From Rhyzopertha dominica (taxonomy: Eukaryota; Arthropoda; Insecta; Coleoptera; Bostrichidae): a stretch of 64,000 bases of DNA. Positions 10,577 through 22,283 of the stretch are shown here, piece after piece. The DNA is taken from NCBI GenBank assembly GCA_025024175.1, contig QCXZ01000045.1:5210649-5274648 (forward strand). Reading direction: 5' to 3'. The position numbers and the translations under genes were made by a program. Numbering within the stretch: the stretch's first letter is position 1; each line of letters opens with the position of its first letter. The notes beneath the pieces were generated by a model. The model searched no databases, was not told the origin of the DNA, and was given only the letters and a program-made list of their open reading frames with translations.

Positions 10577-11546
10577 AAGATGAAGTTTGTTATGAATGTG
10601 TTAATATTTAACGCAAATGGAATGTGTCGAAGTCGACATAGAATTTCTACAATTGATGAATCACTCGTCACTAATCTTGAAGTAAGTTATAATTATTCTA
10701 ATGTGTTCTTTAGCATAAATGTATTACTCTTGTTTTGTTCAAAAATTACTATGGCATCAGGTTCAAGATGTATGAGTCTTGCACTCCTGCATACTTTCAC
10801 AATCTATTCATTTATACCATTTATTTTTATCCTCGTTTTGGTGTATTCAACAAGTAGGTGTGTGCTATCGTGTGCATTATTGTATTTTGGATGGGAGAAA
10901 CAAAATAAAATGCTTATCGTTTTATTCGGGGTACAATAGAAGTTATAAATTTGGCTACCACTCGGAAAGGTTCTAAAATTTATTCATGATGATCCAGTAA
11001 AAAAAGGAAAATGTACATACAACCAAGATTTGAATTTCGTCCTTACAGACTAGGCTTTAGACTCCTCATTTTTAAATCAAGTAGTTTTGCAAAATATACG
11101 TATATTGTGGTTGAAAAGCCAAGGTATCAGTGCCGCGTCTTCAGAACTGCTAAATCGATTTATTCTAGGTGATTTGTCTATATTCTGTGAAGCGTTTGCA
11201 TATTCTTTACAGCTTTGTATCACTAGTCTTTTATTTCCAGTATACAGAGTGTGATAAACTTCAATAACCAGTTTTATTATTGAGGCTAGAGCAAAAATTC
11301 ATGTATAAAGTATTGTTCATAGGTCCACTAATTAAAATAATGGGTAGGTACTCATTCTTAAAAATGCAAAATCACATCGAATTAGTGCAAAATACTTGTT
11401 GTCGATTTGTGGTCCGCTTGAGAAAGTTTGATCAAGTTTCCGCTAAAATTAATGAACTGAAGTGGTTGAAAACGCCTAGTATTTATATATTAGAGGCTAT
11501 ACACTGTACACTAAGCATGATTGGCTGTAAACTGGAATCTGAATAA
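10577..11546 (+). pseudogene. Decayed LINE: endonuclease start and RT tail
   Basis: Two scraps of one plus-strand non-LTR element type. From 10580 the frame MKFVMNVLIFNANGM resembles the opening beta strand of AP-endonuclease domains (hydrophobic-x-NANG), which start many Jockey-type ORF2 proteins. From about 11361 a frame with HIELVQNTCCRFV, RLRKFDQVSAKI and LKWLKT resembles the C-terminal region after the RT. Everything between is scrambled or missing, and no YADD box is visible. The scraps may come from one truncated copy or two insertions. Confidence 0.5.
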
Positions 11547-12479
11547 ATTTTTCTTAATTGTGACAGTAATATCGTTTGTTCCATTTGTCATAGCCTTGCT
11601 GATGTGATTCAAATATCCCATTTCTGCTTAAGCATGTTAGAATAAAATGTTTTTTATCTCGAAAATGGTTAATCTTATCGACATACAAAAAGAGTAACTA
11701 TTTGTGCAAGAAGAATGATAGTAAAACCACTAAGGGATGAAAAATTATTGAGATGAAAAGGGTAACTACCCTTAAGCTTTCTACCCCTCACTGAATGTAA
11801 GAAAATGAAAATGTGTCTGTAATGGTTGTTTAATTACAACTTCTAAGGGTTGTATCTCTGAAATGGAGCGCCTTAGGGTATAAGTCGATACCAGTTTCTT
11901 TTTGTTCAGAATTGCTAATACTACCATTTCCCAAAATATTTTCACTTCCTCCTGAATCACCCTGTATGTACAACGGTAGCCGGAAAAGTAATGCACACAT
12001 GCTTGAACACAAACAAAAACCTATAGTAAGACAGGAAAAAAGGTTCAAAATCATATATATTTATTTTTCAACGTAGTTACCATTAAAGTTAACATTTCAT
12101 TCAATGTGTTTCCTGCAACTTTCACTTCAATCACATTTCAAAACTTTTTGTATGTATAGAGTATTGATTTTTTTTTGTCATAAGCTTTGTTTTTTCTCAT
12201 TGCTTTTGAACAATATCCAGCAGACCCACTTTAAGTTATCGTATTCAGAAAAACAAGACTTCTCTTAAAAAATTGAAATTGCTAATTAACCATAAATGAA
12301 ATAGGTAAACTTGCTAAATAAAATTGACTTGTCTAAAGCGTTCTCGTTTAAATTCAGCACTACTTTTTTTTATAGAATTGTTTCCACATTTTTATACACA
12401 CTATGTATTGAAATACTAGTACTAAGTTATAATTTTTCGGAGAAATGGCATTAATTTGTATCAATATTAATTGTTCCAG
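11547..12479. other. Interval without recognised genes
   Basis: Short overlapping minus-strand frames at 11781-12054 have no motif. Poly-T and poly-A stretches near 12160-12370 are the only notable composition. Confidence 0.45.
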
Positions 12480-14643
12480 ATCCCTGCAGCAAGAAAGATG
12501 TAACTGTGAGCATCAAACTGTTCCAGTTCTACTGCCCGCCAACATTCTTTCACAAGGGCATTATAATCCAGCTAACTACTACATGCCCATCTATGGACTT
12601 TGTCAGAGTCCTTTACTTCTACTACCAATTTTACTACCAGATTTGATAGTGGGCTACTGTTACAAAGGTAATTTTGAATTCAATTATCTAATAGGGTTGT
12701 ATTTTAAAGTTCTGTCCTTCAAACAGTATCATCACACGGAAAAGTTATTTTTGAATTTTTTTTGGAACCGTTCATTCAGTAGAACACCTAGATTTTATTT
12801 TAGCAGAGACATATTTTATTACATGTTATGAATAAGGTGCGTCACTGCTTTTGTTATAAAAACTTCATACTAACTTTATAGTGGAGCCATTCGGATAATT
12901 AAATTTATGAAGAAATGCAATTTTTGGCATTGGTATTGTTATCTTTCTAAAGTTAATACATAATGTTAAGTGCTTATTTGAAATAAAACCTATTAAGATT
13001 AATAAAACTCAGTGTCTGTTTTTCAAACCTTCTGAAAGCTGCTTNCAGGGCTTGAAATGCTTTTGTATCATATGGTCATGCATCATTTTCTGCATCTATT
13101 TATTTTTGTTTCATCTTCTAGCATTTGCTGATGTTCACTTGCCTGCAGTGTGTTTTCAGCAATTCATTTATTCAACATGATCATTACTGTCACAAGTGAG
13201 CCACTCTTTCAGATTACAGGCATCACATTCCTGGCATATTTATTGAACTTTCATGCTCCCATTTTAGTATTTTGTTTCAAGCTTTGTTCACTGTCTTCCT
13301 TTAAATCAAATCCTACATATCTACAACCATGTAAGCCAGTAGTCATATAAAGTTAGTTCCTACAAATATTTGTTAACAGATCCCTAAAGAAGTAATATGT
13401 TCACTTTAGTTTAGAACAAAACAAAAATAGAGCATAAGCATAAGTGCTAGAAAGTAAGGAGCATTCAAAGATAATAAAAACTATAAACAATATAATACAT
13501 AGTGTTGGAGGAGAAATACGTGGCGTTAATAAGACAAAGGGAAGGCTGTACGTACCTGTAATTACCGGTAAGCACACGAACCAGTCACACCGAACACGTA
13601 GGTAAAAGCATCTTCCATTACTGTGACGTGCATCTGGCCGAGCACTTGTCGTGTCGTCATCTTACCGATAATTACAGGTACGTCCAACCAGATTAGGATT
13701 TAGGAATAGGTGAGGGTGACTTTACGGAACACACAGTAAATAACAATATACAGAAGAACCTCGTTACAATAATTATATGAATACAATCCGAATGTTAAAT
13801 AAATGATATGCACGGTATTCTATAAAAAAGCCTTGTATATGTCTGGGTTCATAAAGTTAAAACAGGTCAGCACATCATACCAATTTATGCTTTGAAAAAT
13901 CGGTGAAAAATATTTAACATTTTTTCAATAGATGTTATAGTAATCAAGATACAAACATCAATAGAAATCAGTCAAGTACCTTGTACATCACAATTGAATT
14001 TAGTGAGCACTAAAGTCTGTTTTTGCCACTATGCTATGCTAGAAAAGAGATTGACTCCTACATTTGATTTTCTCAAGATCTTACAGTTACATTATACAGT
14101 TCATAAAGAAAATTTCGGCATAAGGGCTAAATCAGTCACACATTTGTATATTTACTTCGGTGTGAGCTGACCAATCACAATGTCAACTAGGCTGTCTACC
14201 TTATTCCAAGCATTATGACTTTAAAAGCTTCAGATAATAAAACCAATTTTAAACGGTTAGTACAATAGTCCAGTTTTTGAAAAGCACAAATCGGTCTTAG
14301 GTGTCAGAAATATAAAAAACATATCTCTATTTGAGGGGATTTAACAGGAATATTCACCTTCAATTAGCAGCTGATAATATATTATCATTGCTCGTAGTTA
14401 TTTATTAAGTAACCATATGGTTTTATGTGTCTCCCGAGATTCTTTATGACTGCAAATGTTTAACTTTAAGTGGAATAACAATGATTCTAAATAAACAAAA
14501 CCTGTTAGTAACTGTTTTCTAATACTGATTTTTTATTTTCAGATGCTGCACGAGCTTCCAGAAAGGAAGACATACGACAATTACTGAAAAACGATTCTGC
14601 TCTTCAATATCAATTTGAATCTTATCTACAACTTTTTCGTTAA
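12480..14643 (+). CDS. Candidate host gene 3' part: two phase-compatible exons
   Basis: Segment 12480-12667 is preceded by TTCCAG (an alternative acceptor lies at 12489/12490), is open in one frame throughout, and ends at AAAG/GTAATT. Segment 14543-14643 is preceded by a pyrimidine-rich TTTTATTTTCAG and runs open to a TAA. Joining them makes a GAT codon across the junction and gives a tail containing CNCEHQ, NPANYYMPIYG, LIVGYCYK and DAARASRKEDIRQ. I do not recognise the protein. The intron (12668-14542) contains a hairpin MITE. No upstream exon or start could be found, since the sequence to the left is transposon. Both segments could also be chance or transposon-derived. Confidence 0.33.
13550..13683. 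mobile_element. Short hairpin MITE-like element
   Basis: ACGTACCTGTAATTACCGGT at 13550-13569 plus AAG pairs with 13661-13683 as a 23-bp inverted repeat with one mismatch, enclosing about 90 bp. No coding sequence. No clear target duplication was recognised. Confidence 0.6.
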
Positions 14644-15180
14644 TTTCTGGTGATTCTGAAGCAGTTTTCACCAGGCTGCTTTGGCAGTTTACAGCTGCTG
14701 GTACTATGGCTACATCGTTGGGTTATCTTTGTTTATTTCGTACAAGAAAGAGTAATGTTCTTTTGCTACCTTTGGTGAAAGCTAGCATGTGGAATAAGCT
14801 TTCATTCTTCTGTAACCCGTTTTATTCTGTTGATATATAAAAGTAGTTTTTTTGCTAATTTTGAGGGATACTGGTGCATTTGCACACAGATGGATTATCT
14901 TGCATCTGTACTATTTTTATTGCACAATATGCAGCTTGGTATAAGTGTTTCTAAAATATTCCACGTCTACACAGGATTTCTCCAATGCAGATACAGGATG
15001 TTGATCCCACTCCTTCGAAATGGCTATCTTTGTTGTCCAAATAAAGGGTTAGGATAGAGACAAATGGGATTATTTCGGATATGCTACAATCTGCATAACT
15101 TAAAATTTTAGTAATTTTCTCCAAAGGTCTTAATAAGTTTAAAATGCTTTTCATTAATTGCTATTGGTCGTAGGTCAGGT
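14644..15180. other. Interval without recognised genes
   Basis: Contains possible 3' untranslated sequence of the preceding candidate exon. Open frames at 14830-15057 (plus) and 14951-15154 (minus) overlap each other and show no motif. Confidence 0.4.
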
Positions 15181-15189
15181 TTGTAATTT

Positions 15190-16440
15190 CTCCATATTCC
15201 ACAGTGCTTTCTTCTGTTCTTGCAACCTTTCAAGCATGTAAATATTGAGAATTCCACCTCGTGGAGACATCTAGAATCAACTTTTTTGGAGTAATTTGCA
15301 GTTGTTCTTGGATTTTAGTAAGCTTGTGACATGCAGCTTGGGAATGGTTAAAATGTGGCTGCAATCCTTCTTGATTTAGCAATTACATCGATAACTTCAC
15401 GCTGACTTGATTGCATTTTCAATCACGAGTTACAAAGTGTGAATACAACAAGGTTGGTAATGGACTTTAGCATCTAGTATTCCTTTTTTCATATTAGCTG
15501 CATTATCGGCAATTAATAGGGGTATCTGCTCAAGTTTCAGATTCCAGTTTTCAAGCATGTTCTTTAATGCTTCAGCAATAGCTTCGCCGGAATGGCTACC
15601 TGGAAAATGTTCACAGCCCAAGACAAATGAACATTATTGCTGTTTCTCCCAATCCAGTGGAGTGTGAACGATATGAAAGCATGGTTGTTATGAATGCATG
15701 TCCAAAATATCTGATGTAATTGACAATTTGCCCTCAGCTCCCATTTCTTGAAGCTTTTCATTTACACCAGTTTTGCATCTCTTGTACACGTCAGGGACTT
15801 TATTTTCCCTATAATACTTGTCCGATGGAATTTGGTANTTGGACATGCAATGTTGCAGAAGACGGGTAAAACCTGTATCGTTTACAATGGTGAAGGGCTG
15901 ATCATCTAACGAAATTAATTCTCCTATTAAGTAACTGACATGTTTAACAGAATCAGAATTTATATCCTATTTTGTTTTGAAGGCCTGTTGAATCATAGGT
16001 TGCGCAGATGCTGACAAGGGCATTGTTGATCCAAGCGATTGTTGATTGGCGTTACCGTCGCTTGTTGATACACTCGCTGTACCTAACGATTTTGTTGCTA
16101 ATAATTAAATACTAAATGAATGAAATAAATTACCTTTTGTTGGGATAATTTTATGTCCGTCATATTTTCCTCGATGATGTAACAAATGGTGTTTCAAATT
16201 GGATTATTTCGATTTTCGGCCAATTCCCCCCAGAGACTAGTTTTTATAGCACAGAATACATTGCTGAATCCACACTGCCATTACTGACATTTTCACTTCT
16301 AGGATTTTGAATTTTTTCGAAAAACTCCCACAAAACGCTTTCTTTTTTCTTGTTATGGCCATAAAATGCAATCGCCGGTTGCCGAAACCGCGAATTGCAA
16401 CTGCAAGGTGCTACACTACCTATATTGTATCGGCAATACA
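15190..16440 (-). pseudogene. hAT-family (ZBED-like) transposase remnant
   Basis: The clearest part (15430-15621) reads LGCEHFPGSHSGEAIAEAL, then LLIADNAANMKKG, then PCCIHTL. This is the block around the second catalytic Asp and the C-x-x-H of hAT/ZBED transposases (…DNAANM…C.AH.L). A neighbouring frame at 15564-15761 carries the preceding strand, shifted by an indel. An upstream region at 16150-16440 may hold a broken BED finger. Multiple frameshifts and an N at 15838 make it non-functional. Element ends were not found. Confidence 0.65.
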
Positions 16441-16609
16441 AATATTCCGATTTATTGCTTGATCACTCAAAGTCAGGTGAACGTACAATATAATTGGTTT
16501 TGAGCAAGTCAAGTATTAGTTGATTCTGAAATGGTTTTATAAAATATTCAGCTAATGAGGTGAGGGGTTTCAAAGGCGCATTCCTTGGGAAAAATTCTGG
16601 ATCAATTAG

Positions 16610-16985
16610 GTCTCATTATATTTATCAGATAACTCTGATTATCGTTTCGACCTAAACAGTCTATAAAAGATATCACAGTGTTATAATAAACTCAGATGTG
16701 CAGAATTTTATTTACGTCATTTATTTTTAAAGGGGTTGTAAAATTCAGTTATAAAAATCTCTCATGTGGGTTTTGAAGGCCGGCTTTACAATTTCGGTAA
16801 TATTAAAGGGGCATTGGTTGTTCAAATTTATTTTTACATATTTGCCAAATGTTTCTTCTGATGTTGAGTTTTTTTTGTTTCTACATGTTCCAAAAGGTTT
16901 AGTTTTTTACATTGCCGCATACAGTAGCTGGTTTTCAGACATAATTATTGTGATTCCACACTCGGTGCTTTTGTTTGGAATAATC
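16610..16985 (+). repeat. Terminal repeat (pLTR) of a Penelope-like element, solitary copy
   Basis: Shares an ordered series of blocks with 52250-52560 (same orientation) and 54030-54425 (inverted): TTATCAGATAA, GATGTGCAGAATTTT, GGGGTTGTAAA, TTTGAAGGCCG and CATATTTGCCAAATGT. Those copies flank PLE coding scraps, so this one is best read as a solo or truncated terminus of the same family. It is decayed. Confidence 0.55.
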
Positions 16986-17600
16986 ATTTCAAAGGGATTT
17001 GTTTCTTAAAAAGCAAGTAGTTGCTCAACTGCTGTATACATATTATAAGCTAGCAGTATACAAACTTTTTCACTTTTGAGCAAGAATGGAAAAAGCGGGA
17101 TTTTGTTTCTTTTTTTGCCCTAATAGTTTCTAAAAATTAAAATACTTCCTATTTACAATAGCTTTCTTTAATATACACTTCAAGTCTATGATAATGTTAT
17201 TATTGCGGCAGCAAAAATTTCTTAACCAACTAACAACCCATTAGTAAGGGCAGAATTGGACCCAAAGGGAACCAAACAGCAAAAACTAGTATCAGAGATA
17301 AATGACTTTGAAAGGTCAAAAAGTTTTTGAAAATCAATGTCTAGGTAAAAAATAATAAACTGTTTTCTTTAACGTTTTCTTTATATGTTAATAACAAGCT
17401 CAAGGTTGACAAAAGAAAGTATTATTAGCTTACCACAGGTAATTAGAGCATTTGGTTCCTTTATGCTTAAATTACCTTGACAGGTTCTGACTTAACCAAA
17501 ACAGAAATAAAAGTAAACATGTAACTTCAAACCATAGAATATCTATTTCAAAATCTAATTCTCCATTAAAACCTTCTATGTCTTCTTTTACGGCACCGTT
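16986..17600. other. Interval without recognised genes
   Basis: Low-complexity AT-rich DNA. No long frame and no repeat recognised. Confidence 0.45.
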
Positions 17601-17613
17601 ACCCTTTAGCTTC

Positions 17614-18358
17614 TCATAAAATGGGTGTGCAACGGCAGGAATCAAATGCATATATGACTATGTCATTTAACTTCGCTTGTGGTATTTCTTTGCCATCAGG
17701 CCATAGCTTAGACAAATTTTTCGAAAAAATTCCTATATTTTCAGTATTTTTTCCTCTTCCCTTTCTAATATTAATTTCTTGATATTCTTCATTTGCATCA
17801 TATGTTGTTCGTATAAACATAGTGTATGGAAAGCTCTTAATAATCTTGATCTCTTTTATGTGGAGCCAGTTCACTTTTTTATCGGTAACATCTTTTTTCC
17901 TATTTGTTATTAGCTTTTCTATCTTTCTTGTACCAACAAAATCGTCTTTTTACATCTCATTTACGATATTTTTCTTTCGACAGTTTTGCATGATGGCAAT
18001 ATAGTCTTCTGGAGTGAACAGATGTTGCTGTCTTAACTGTGCATTCCACGTCACCAAAGTCACTATCGTTGTGTAGAAAACTATGTCCTGATACCAAAAA
18101 TTGCAGTCTTATAGATTCCAGAGTTGCAGATTCCTCTAAAACGCACTTCAAGATTAAAACCATTTTGATATTTCGGTTCTGGCCGCCGCATGAATCACTC
18201 CAAAGAGGTGAAACGTAGCATTTGATAAATTTTCGCAATTGTTCAATCGCTGGCTGTTGGATAATTTTTATTGGATATAGACAGCTAGAGAATCCCAAAT
18301 CGACTTTTAAAGTTCTGAAGCTTATGAAGCCTTGCATGAATTTCAAGTTGAAGTGCAA
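17614..18358 (-). pseudogene. CGGQNRN-domain protein (DUF7869-like) fragment
   Basis: The frame at 17957-18358 contains LWSDSCGGQNRNIKMVL and FLVSGHSFLHNDSDFGDVE. These two blocks mark a large family of uncharacterised insect proteins that I know only by their conserved SD.CGGQNRN and GHSF..ND..FG motifs. The frame at 17614-17874 continues with the family's C-terminal part, about 85 codons. A frame break separates the two pieces around 17875-17956. The biochemical role is unknown; a nuclease-like fold or transposon origin has been suspected because copies are numerous. The N-terminal part of a second family member is at 46262-47935. Confidence 0.6.
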
Positions 18359-18403
18359 ATTGTTGATAATTTTGGATTATAATAACGCAAATCATCGAAG
18401 CTT

Positions 18404-18897
18404 TTAAGGCATTTGATGCACTGTTGCTTGGCAATGTGAGTGTTTATCTGTTTTTGATCCAAATTCCGGCCAAAGGGAGATGCAGTCGGAATCTTTTTGC
18501 ATTGAGCATTCACCGATTCTTAGAATTCTGCGCCCTGATGCTAAGAATGAATGCTCGCCCGGATATTTAAAAAATGCTGTTTTTGTCCATTTCTCATCCA
18601 TTCGATAAGCTTATTTACATTCCACATTGGTTTCTTCTTTTCCTGAGGTTTTGAGCTTTCTGTTTCTTTTAATATATGTGTTACTAAGGGGTTGTTTGTA
18701 GTAGTTTCGCTCTCTAGGGTTTCGAAAAATGTAGCAATCACTGACTGGTGTAACTTTATAGTAGATGGAGCTCTGTGCGTATAGGCAAGATATTGAGCTA
18801 CTTGTCCTCCCGACATTGGATTATGATGGGAAATATTCCTCTTTGAAGTCCAGAGTAGCCAATTTCTGCTTCGCAGTCTTCCCAGAGGGACTGTCAT
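18404..18897 (-). pseudogene. Tyrosine recombinase N-terminal (core-binding) region
   Basis: The frame has RSRNWLLWTSKRNI, QVAQYLAYTHRAPSTIKLHQ and KKPMWNVNKLIEWM. These match the SAM-like core-binding domain of DIRS/Ngaro-type recombinases (W..WC...., V..FL..L....S..TI..H.SAI, then W.L..VL..L). The catalytic R..H.R..Y half is not seen. A second frame (18404-18601) continues downstream after a shift. Confidence 0.5.
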
Positions 18898-19282
18898 GCA
18901 AAGTTAAGTTTTCCCAGCAGTCGTTTTGCAATGGCCCAACTATTGACGAGATTTCAGTATACCACCCGATACCTCTTGTAAAATGGATGTTTTCTTCTCT
19001 AGCGGAAGAGATATTGTGCACTGTTTGGTGTTCCATATTAAGTCTAGAAATTATGTTTCCGTTCGACGTATGTTTGATGATTTTTCTTCGTTAGAACCCA
19101 TCCCAAATTGGCGAGCATAGCTTTCGTTATGTGGTTCGCCATAAGGAAGTCGTAGAGATATACGATTATTCGAATGCCTATATCTCGTAGTCGACTAGCA
19201 GTTTAATATACGAGCGAATGTCATGGATGCCGTCGAGAGAACAAAGGGTAGACATGTCATTTGTTGTGGATGTCTATTTTTG

Positions 19283-19630
19283 TCATAAAGTTCCCTTTTT
19301 GTAAGAACTGAGGAACTTTGAATTGCATGGTAAGACGAAATTTTTTCGATGATAGATTATTGGTTCAAGCCCTTTAAGTTGAATAGTGGACGAATTTTTC
19401 CTGAGAAACATATTTGATAGAAATCCTGTTGCAAGACCTGAGGTCTCCAAAATTTTCTGGTTCAACATATTTATGACTTCTTGCTTCATTTCCGGAGTCT
19501 GTACGACTGGAGTACTGTTTAGTGATAAACGAATTAGCGGTGGTTTTCACAAATGTCAGATTGTAGCCCTTTAATATATCCATGATATAGTTTGGAGCAT
19601 CTATTTCTATCCATTGATGGAGATAGCCTG
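19283..19630 (-). pseudogene. DIRS-type reverse transcriptase fragment
   Basis: Frames at 19374-19583 (ILKGYNLTFVKT) and 19283-19489 (EVINMLNQK, GFLSNMFL) together resemble the start of DIRS RT: …I.GY.I.F…, …EI..ML.KGAI…, …GF.SN.FLV.KK…. They are in different frames, so indels are present. No YLDD box is preserved. Confidence 0.5.
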
Positions 19631-19654
19631 ATAGACGATCTCCCTGGAAAGGTA

Positions 19655-20200
19655 TTAGGGATAGTCAGAAATTTGGACGATTACGGGAGCCTCCGCACCT
19701 GTGAGATTTACTGACTGCTGAGGCATTGACATATTCTTTAGAAGGCATACACGAGGACTTCCAGGGATCCTTGGTCGTTGGCGCTTTTGTCTTGATCTGC
19801 GGCCTTCGAGAACTGAGAAATCTAGTGACCGTTTGGGGCTTGTACTCGGGTTTGTATGACCTAAATCCTGGGTCCGCCTTAAAGGAGCGAAAGCTCTGGC
19901 TATGTTTGTGGAAATCAGCAAAAAGATGCTTATCAAAGACAGAAGTTTCCGATGGAGGGATGTCTTCTAGAAGCGAAGCTACTTAGCTATTCTTTGGTTT
20001 GAAAAAGTTTCTTGTTCAATTACTTCCACCCTACGTCCGCATACGTCCGAGATTTGTCTGAAATCTCCCTCGTTTACCAGGTTAGGGAAGATAATTCTAC
20101 ATCTACATACATTCTGTTGCAAAAAAAACTTTGAATAAACATCCAAAATGTTTTTAAGTCTGTCGTACTCGGTTTTTATACCAAAATAAGTCATGAACAT
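19655..20200 (-). pseudogene. Gag-like segment of the DIRS-like element
   Basis: Two overlapping frames: one (19979-20200) is helical, with NILDVYSKFFLQQ; the other (19655-19936) is basic and proline/serine rich, with RRTQDLGHTNPSTSPKRS. Position upstream of the RT and composition suggest gag; there is no diagnostic motif. Confidence 0.35.
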
Positions 20201-20613
20201 ATAATCTATAGCTTCTAAAGTGGACGTACCCTTCGGTAATGTTATGATCTTACTGTCTACAAAAACATGATAGACAGCTACCGCCGATGGTGAGCTGCCC
20301 TCAAGAGTTAAAAAAGGTTGGTCGGTATTCTTATTCTGTTCTCTGGTATCAGAAAATGTTAGATTTGTCGCTAAAGTATTGCAAAAAGTAGATTACATTA
20401 GCTAAAACTACTAGTGGTTTTTATCTGTTTAAAAATAAATAACTGAATTCAGATTTGATGATGCACCCCGCGAAGATCCTTTTCTGCCTTATGCAATAGG
20501 AGCAAACATTTGTAAAAGTGCTAGCAAGCTTCGCAACCATGTATCTAACATGCATTCATTGGAGTATACGAGCTCCTTCTTAGTGGTATGAACTGTAGTC
20601 TTACGAGGTGTGG

Positions 20614-20985
20614 TCATAAAGTTCGTAGACTAGTTTTATGAAACAAATCACATTTATTTATTTTTCTTGATCACTTTCGGAATGTATACACTTGTTCCAG
20701 AGCTTCTGGCATTTGTCAAAACAATGTTCCATATCCTTTGCAGTCAGCGCCTCCAGACACTCCGTCATGGTCTTTTGAATAGTCGGCACGTCCAGAAAAT
20801 GTTTTCCGCGCATCGTAATTTTCACTTTCGGGAAAAGAAAAAACTCGCACTGGGCCACATCCTCCAAACTGTCGTACTGCTGTTTTCCATCTCGAGAATG
20901 TATTCCACAATTTCTGGTCCTTGTTCGTCGTAAAAGGTCTGTCTAAATCTCCCATGATATTTTTCATGTTTTTTCAAAATCCTTG
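20614..20985 (-). pseudogene. Mariner fragment: 3' end and terminal repeat
   Basis: CGAGGTGTGGTCATAAAG at 20614 is a mariner-type terminus preceded by TA. The minus-strand frame above it contains CEFFLFPKVKITMRGK, the block holding the third catalytic Asp region of mariner transposases (normally CDFFLFPKLK), here with Asp replaced by Glu. Upstream sequence is frameshifted and the 5' part of the element is missing. Non-functional. Confidence 0.65.
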
Positions 20986-21490
20986 ACTCGACTTTTCCTT
21001 ACTTCTTTTTTGTGAGGAGTGCTAAACGATGTACTGAGACAGACTTGTGCTTTAATTGCGTGGCTCTGCTTTGCGATTCTTTGGTAGGTGCTTAAGGAAA
21101 CACGTTTCTACCAAAACGCGGTTTTTTTATAAAAAATGTAAACAATACAAAATTAAGGTTATGCATTTCACTTACCTGTAATTTTTTATGGGTATTTGGA
21201 TGCCCTATTCAACTTCACGCTGTATAAACTTTGTTACATTGCTAACGATTTCCTTGCCTTGGCTGTTTATAAGTAATCATTTTTCCCAACTAATTGATTT
21301 ACCTGCTTTGAAGAAACCATGTTGTTGGTACAACAGCACACAACAAAATAGAAAGATATAATATGCAGACAAAACACTAATAATAAAGAAACCATGCTGT
21401 ATAAACAGTAAACGAAACGCGAACGTCGAATTAGTCGAATGCGAGCACGCCACNGAATACTTCCGTTACCTGACAACGGCTGGTGTCGCG
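20986..21490. other. Interval without recognised genes
   Basis: Contains a short frame at 21267-21545 (minus) with an N at 21454 and no motif. The first tandem unit begins at its right edge. Confidence 0.4.
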
Positions 21491-22283
21491 TGCGAAAAAT
21501 GGTTTGTGCGCATGACGTCATTGATGACGCAACCATCGCAACCATGGCTCGTTTCTAACTTTAAAAACCCGACAAAACGTAATGCGTTTCCGAATTGCGC
21601 TCTTAGTCGTAATGACTTATCATATATCATCTGAGTAAATCCTTCCCGTTAGCAATATCTATATCGACACTAACGTCTGGAGGAAACCCATGATGATGTC
21701 CGTCCAAACAGAACGTGAACGTTCTATCTCTCGTTCCAACAAGTACAGTTCCGAAAGCTCTTGCTTCGCGGATTTCGATCTTTTCTCTTTCATCATACAA
21801 AAAATAGAACACGCGGCTACTACGAAGCCTACGTACACAATACCAACTACAAATATTTAATCTTGCGTGCGAAAAATGGTTTGTGCGCATGACGTCATTG
21901 ATGACGCAACCATCGCAACCATGGCTCGTTTCTAACTTTTAAAACCCGACAAAACGTAATGCGTTTCCGAATTGCGGTCTTAGTCGTAATGACTTATCAT
22001 ATATCATCTGAGTAAATCCTTCCCGTTAGCAATATCTATATCGACACTAACGTCTGGAGGAAACCCATGATGATGTCCGTCCAAACAAAACGTGAACGTT
22101 CTATCTCTCGTTCCAACAAGTACAGTTCCGAAAGCTCTTGCTTCGCGGATTTCGATCTTTTCTCTTTCATCATGCAAAAAATAGAACACGCGGCTACTAC
22201 GAAGTCTACGTACACAATACCAACTACAAATATTTAATCTTGCGTGCGAAAAATGGTTTGTGCGCATGACGTCATTGATGACG
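21491..22283. repeat. Tandem repeat, 377-bp unit, about 2.1 copies
   Basis: Units start at 21491, 21868 and 22245, each at TGCGAAAAATGGTTTGTGCG, giving an exact 377-bp period. The first two are full and differ at a few bases; the third stops after about 39 bp. Each unit contains ATGACGTCAT, a perfect palindrome with the CRE core TGACGTCA. On the minus strand each unit is open for about 85 codons with only one amino-acid difference noted between copies (Y/H), but this frame has no recognised domain. Confidence 0.9.

Larger units (their letters stand above)
18404..20340 (-). mobile_element. DIRS-like (tyrosine recombinase) retrotransposon remnant
   Basis: Pieces lie in DIRS order on the minus strand: a basic gag-like segment (19655-20200), an RT segment (19283-19630) and a tyrosine-recombinase N-terminal segment (18541-18897). 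All are frameshifted, and the RNase H and catalytic recombinase parts are not recognisable. Element ends were not identified. The order of the pieces, rather than any single motif, supports the call. Confidence 0.55.

Noticed and set aside
10577..10681. First exon of the candidate gene at 12480-14643
   Set aside because: Has a good donor and phase 0, but its reading (NVLIFNANGM) fits the start of a LINE endonuclease better, and LINE sequence follows.
13501..13760. Host promoter with a CRE-type site (GTGACGTG)
   Set aside because: The motif lies within the hairpin MITE and there is no gene start nearby.
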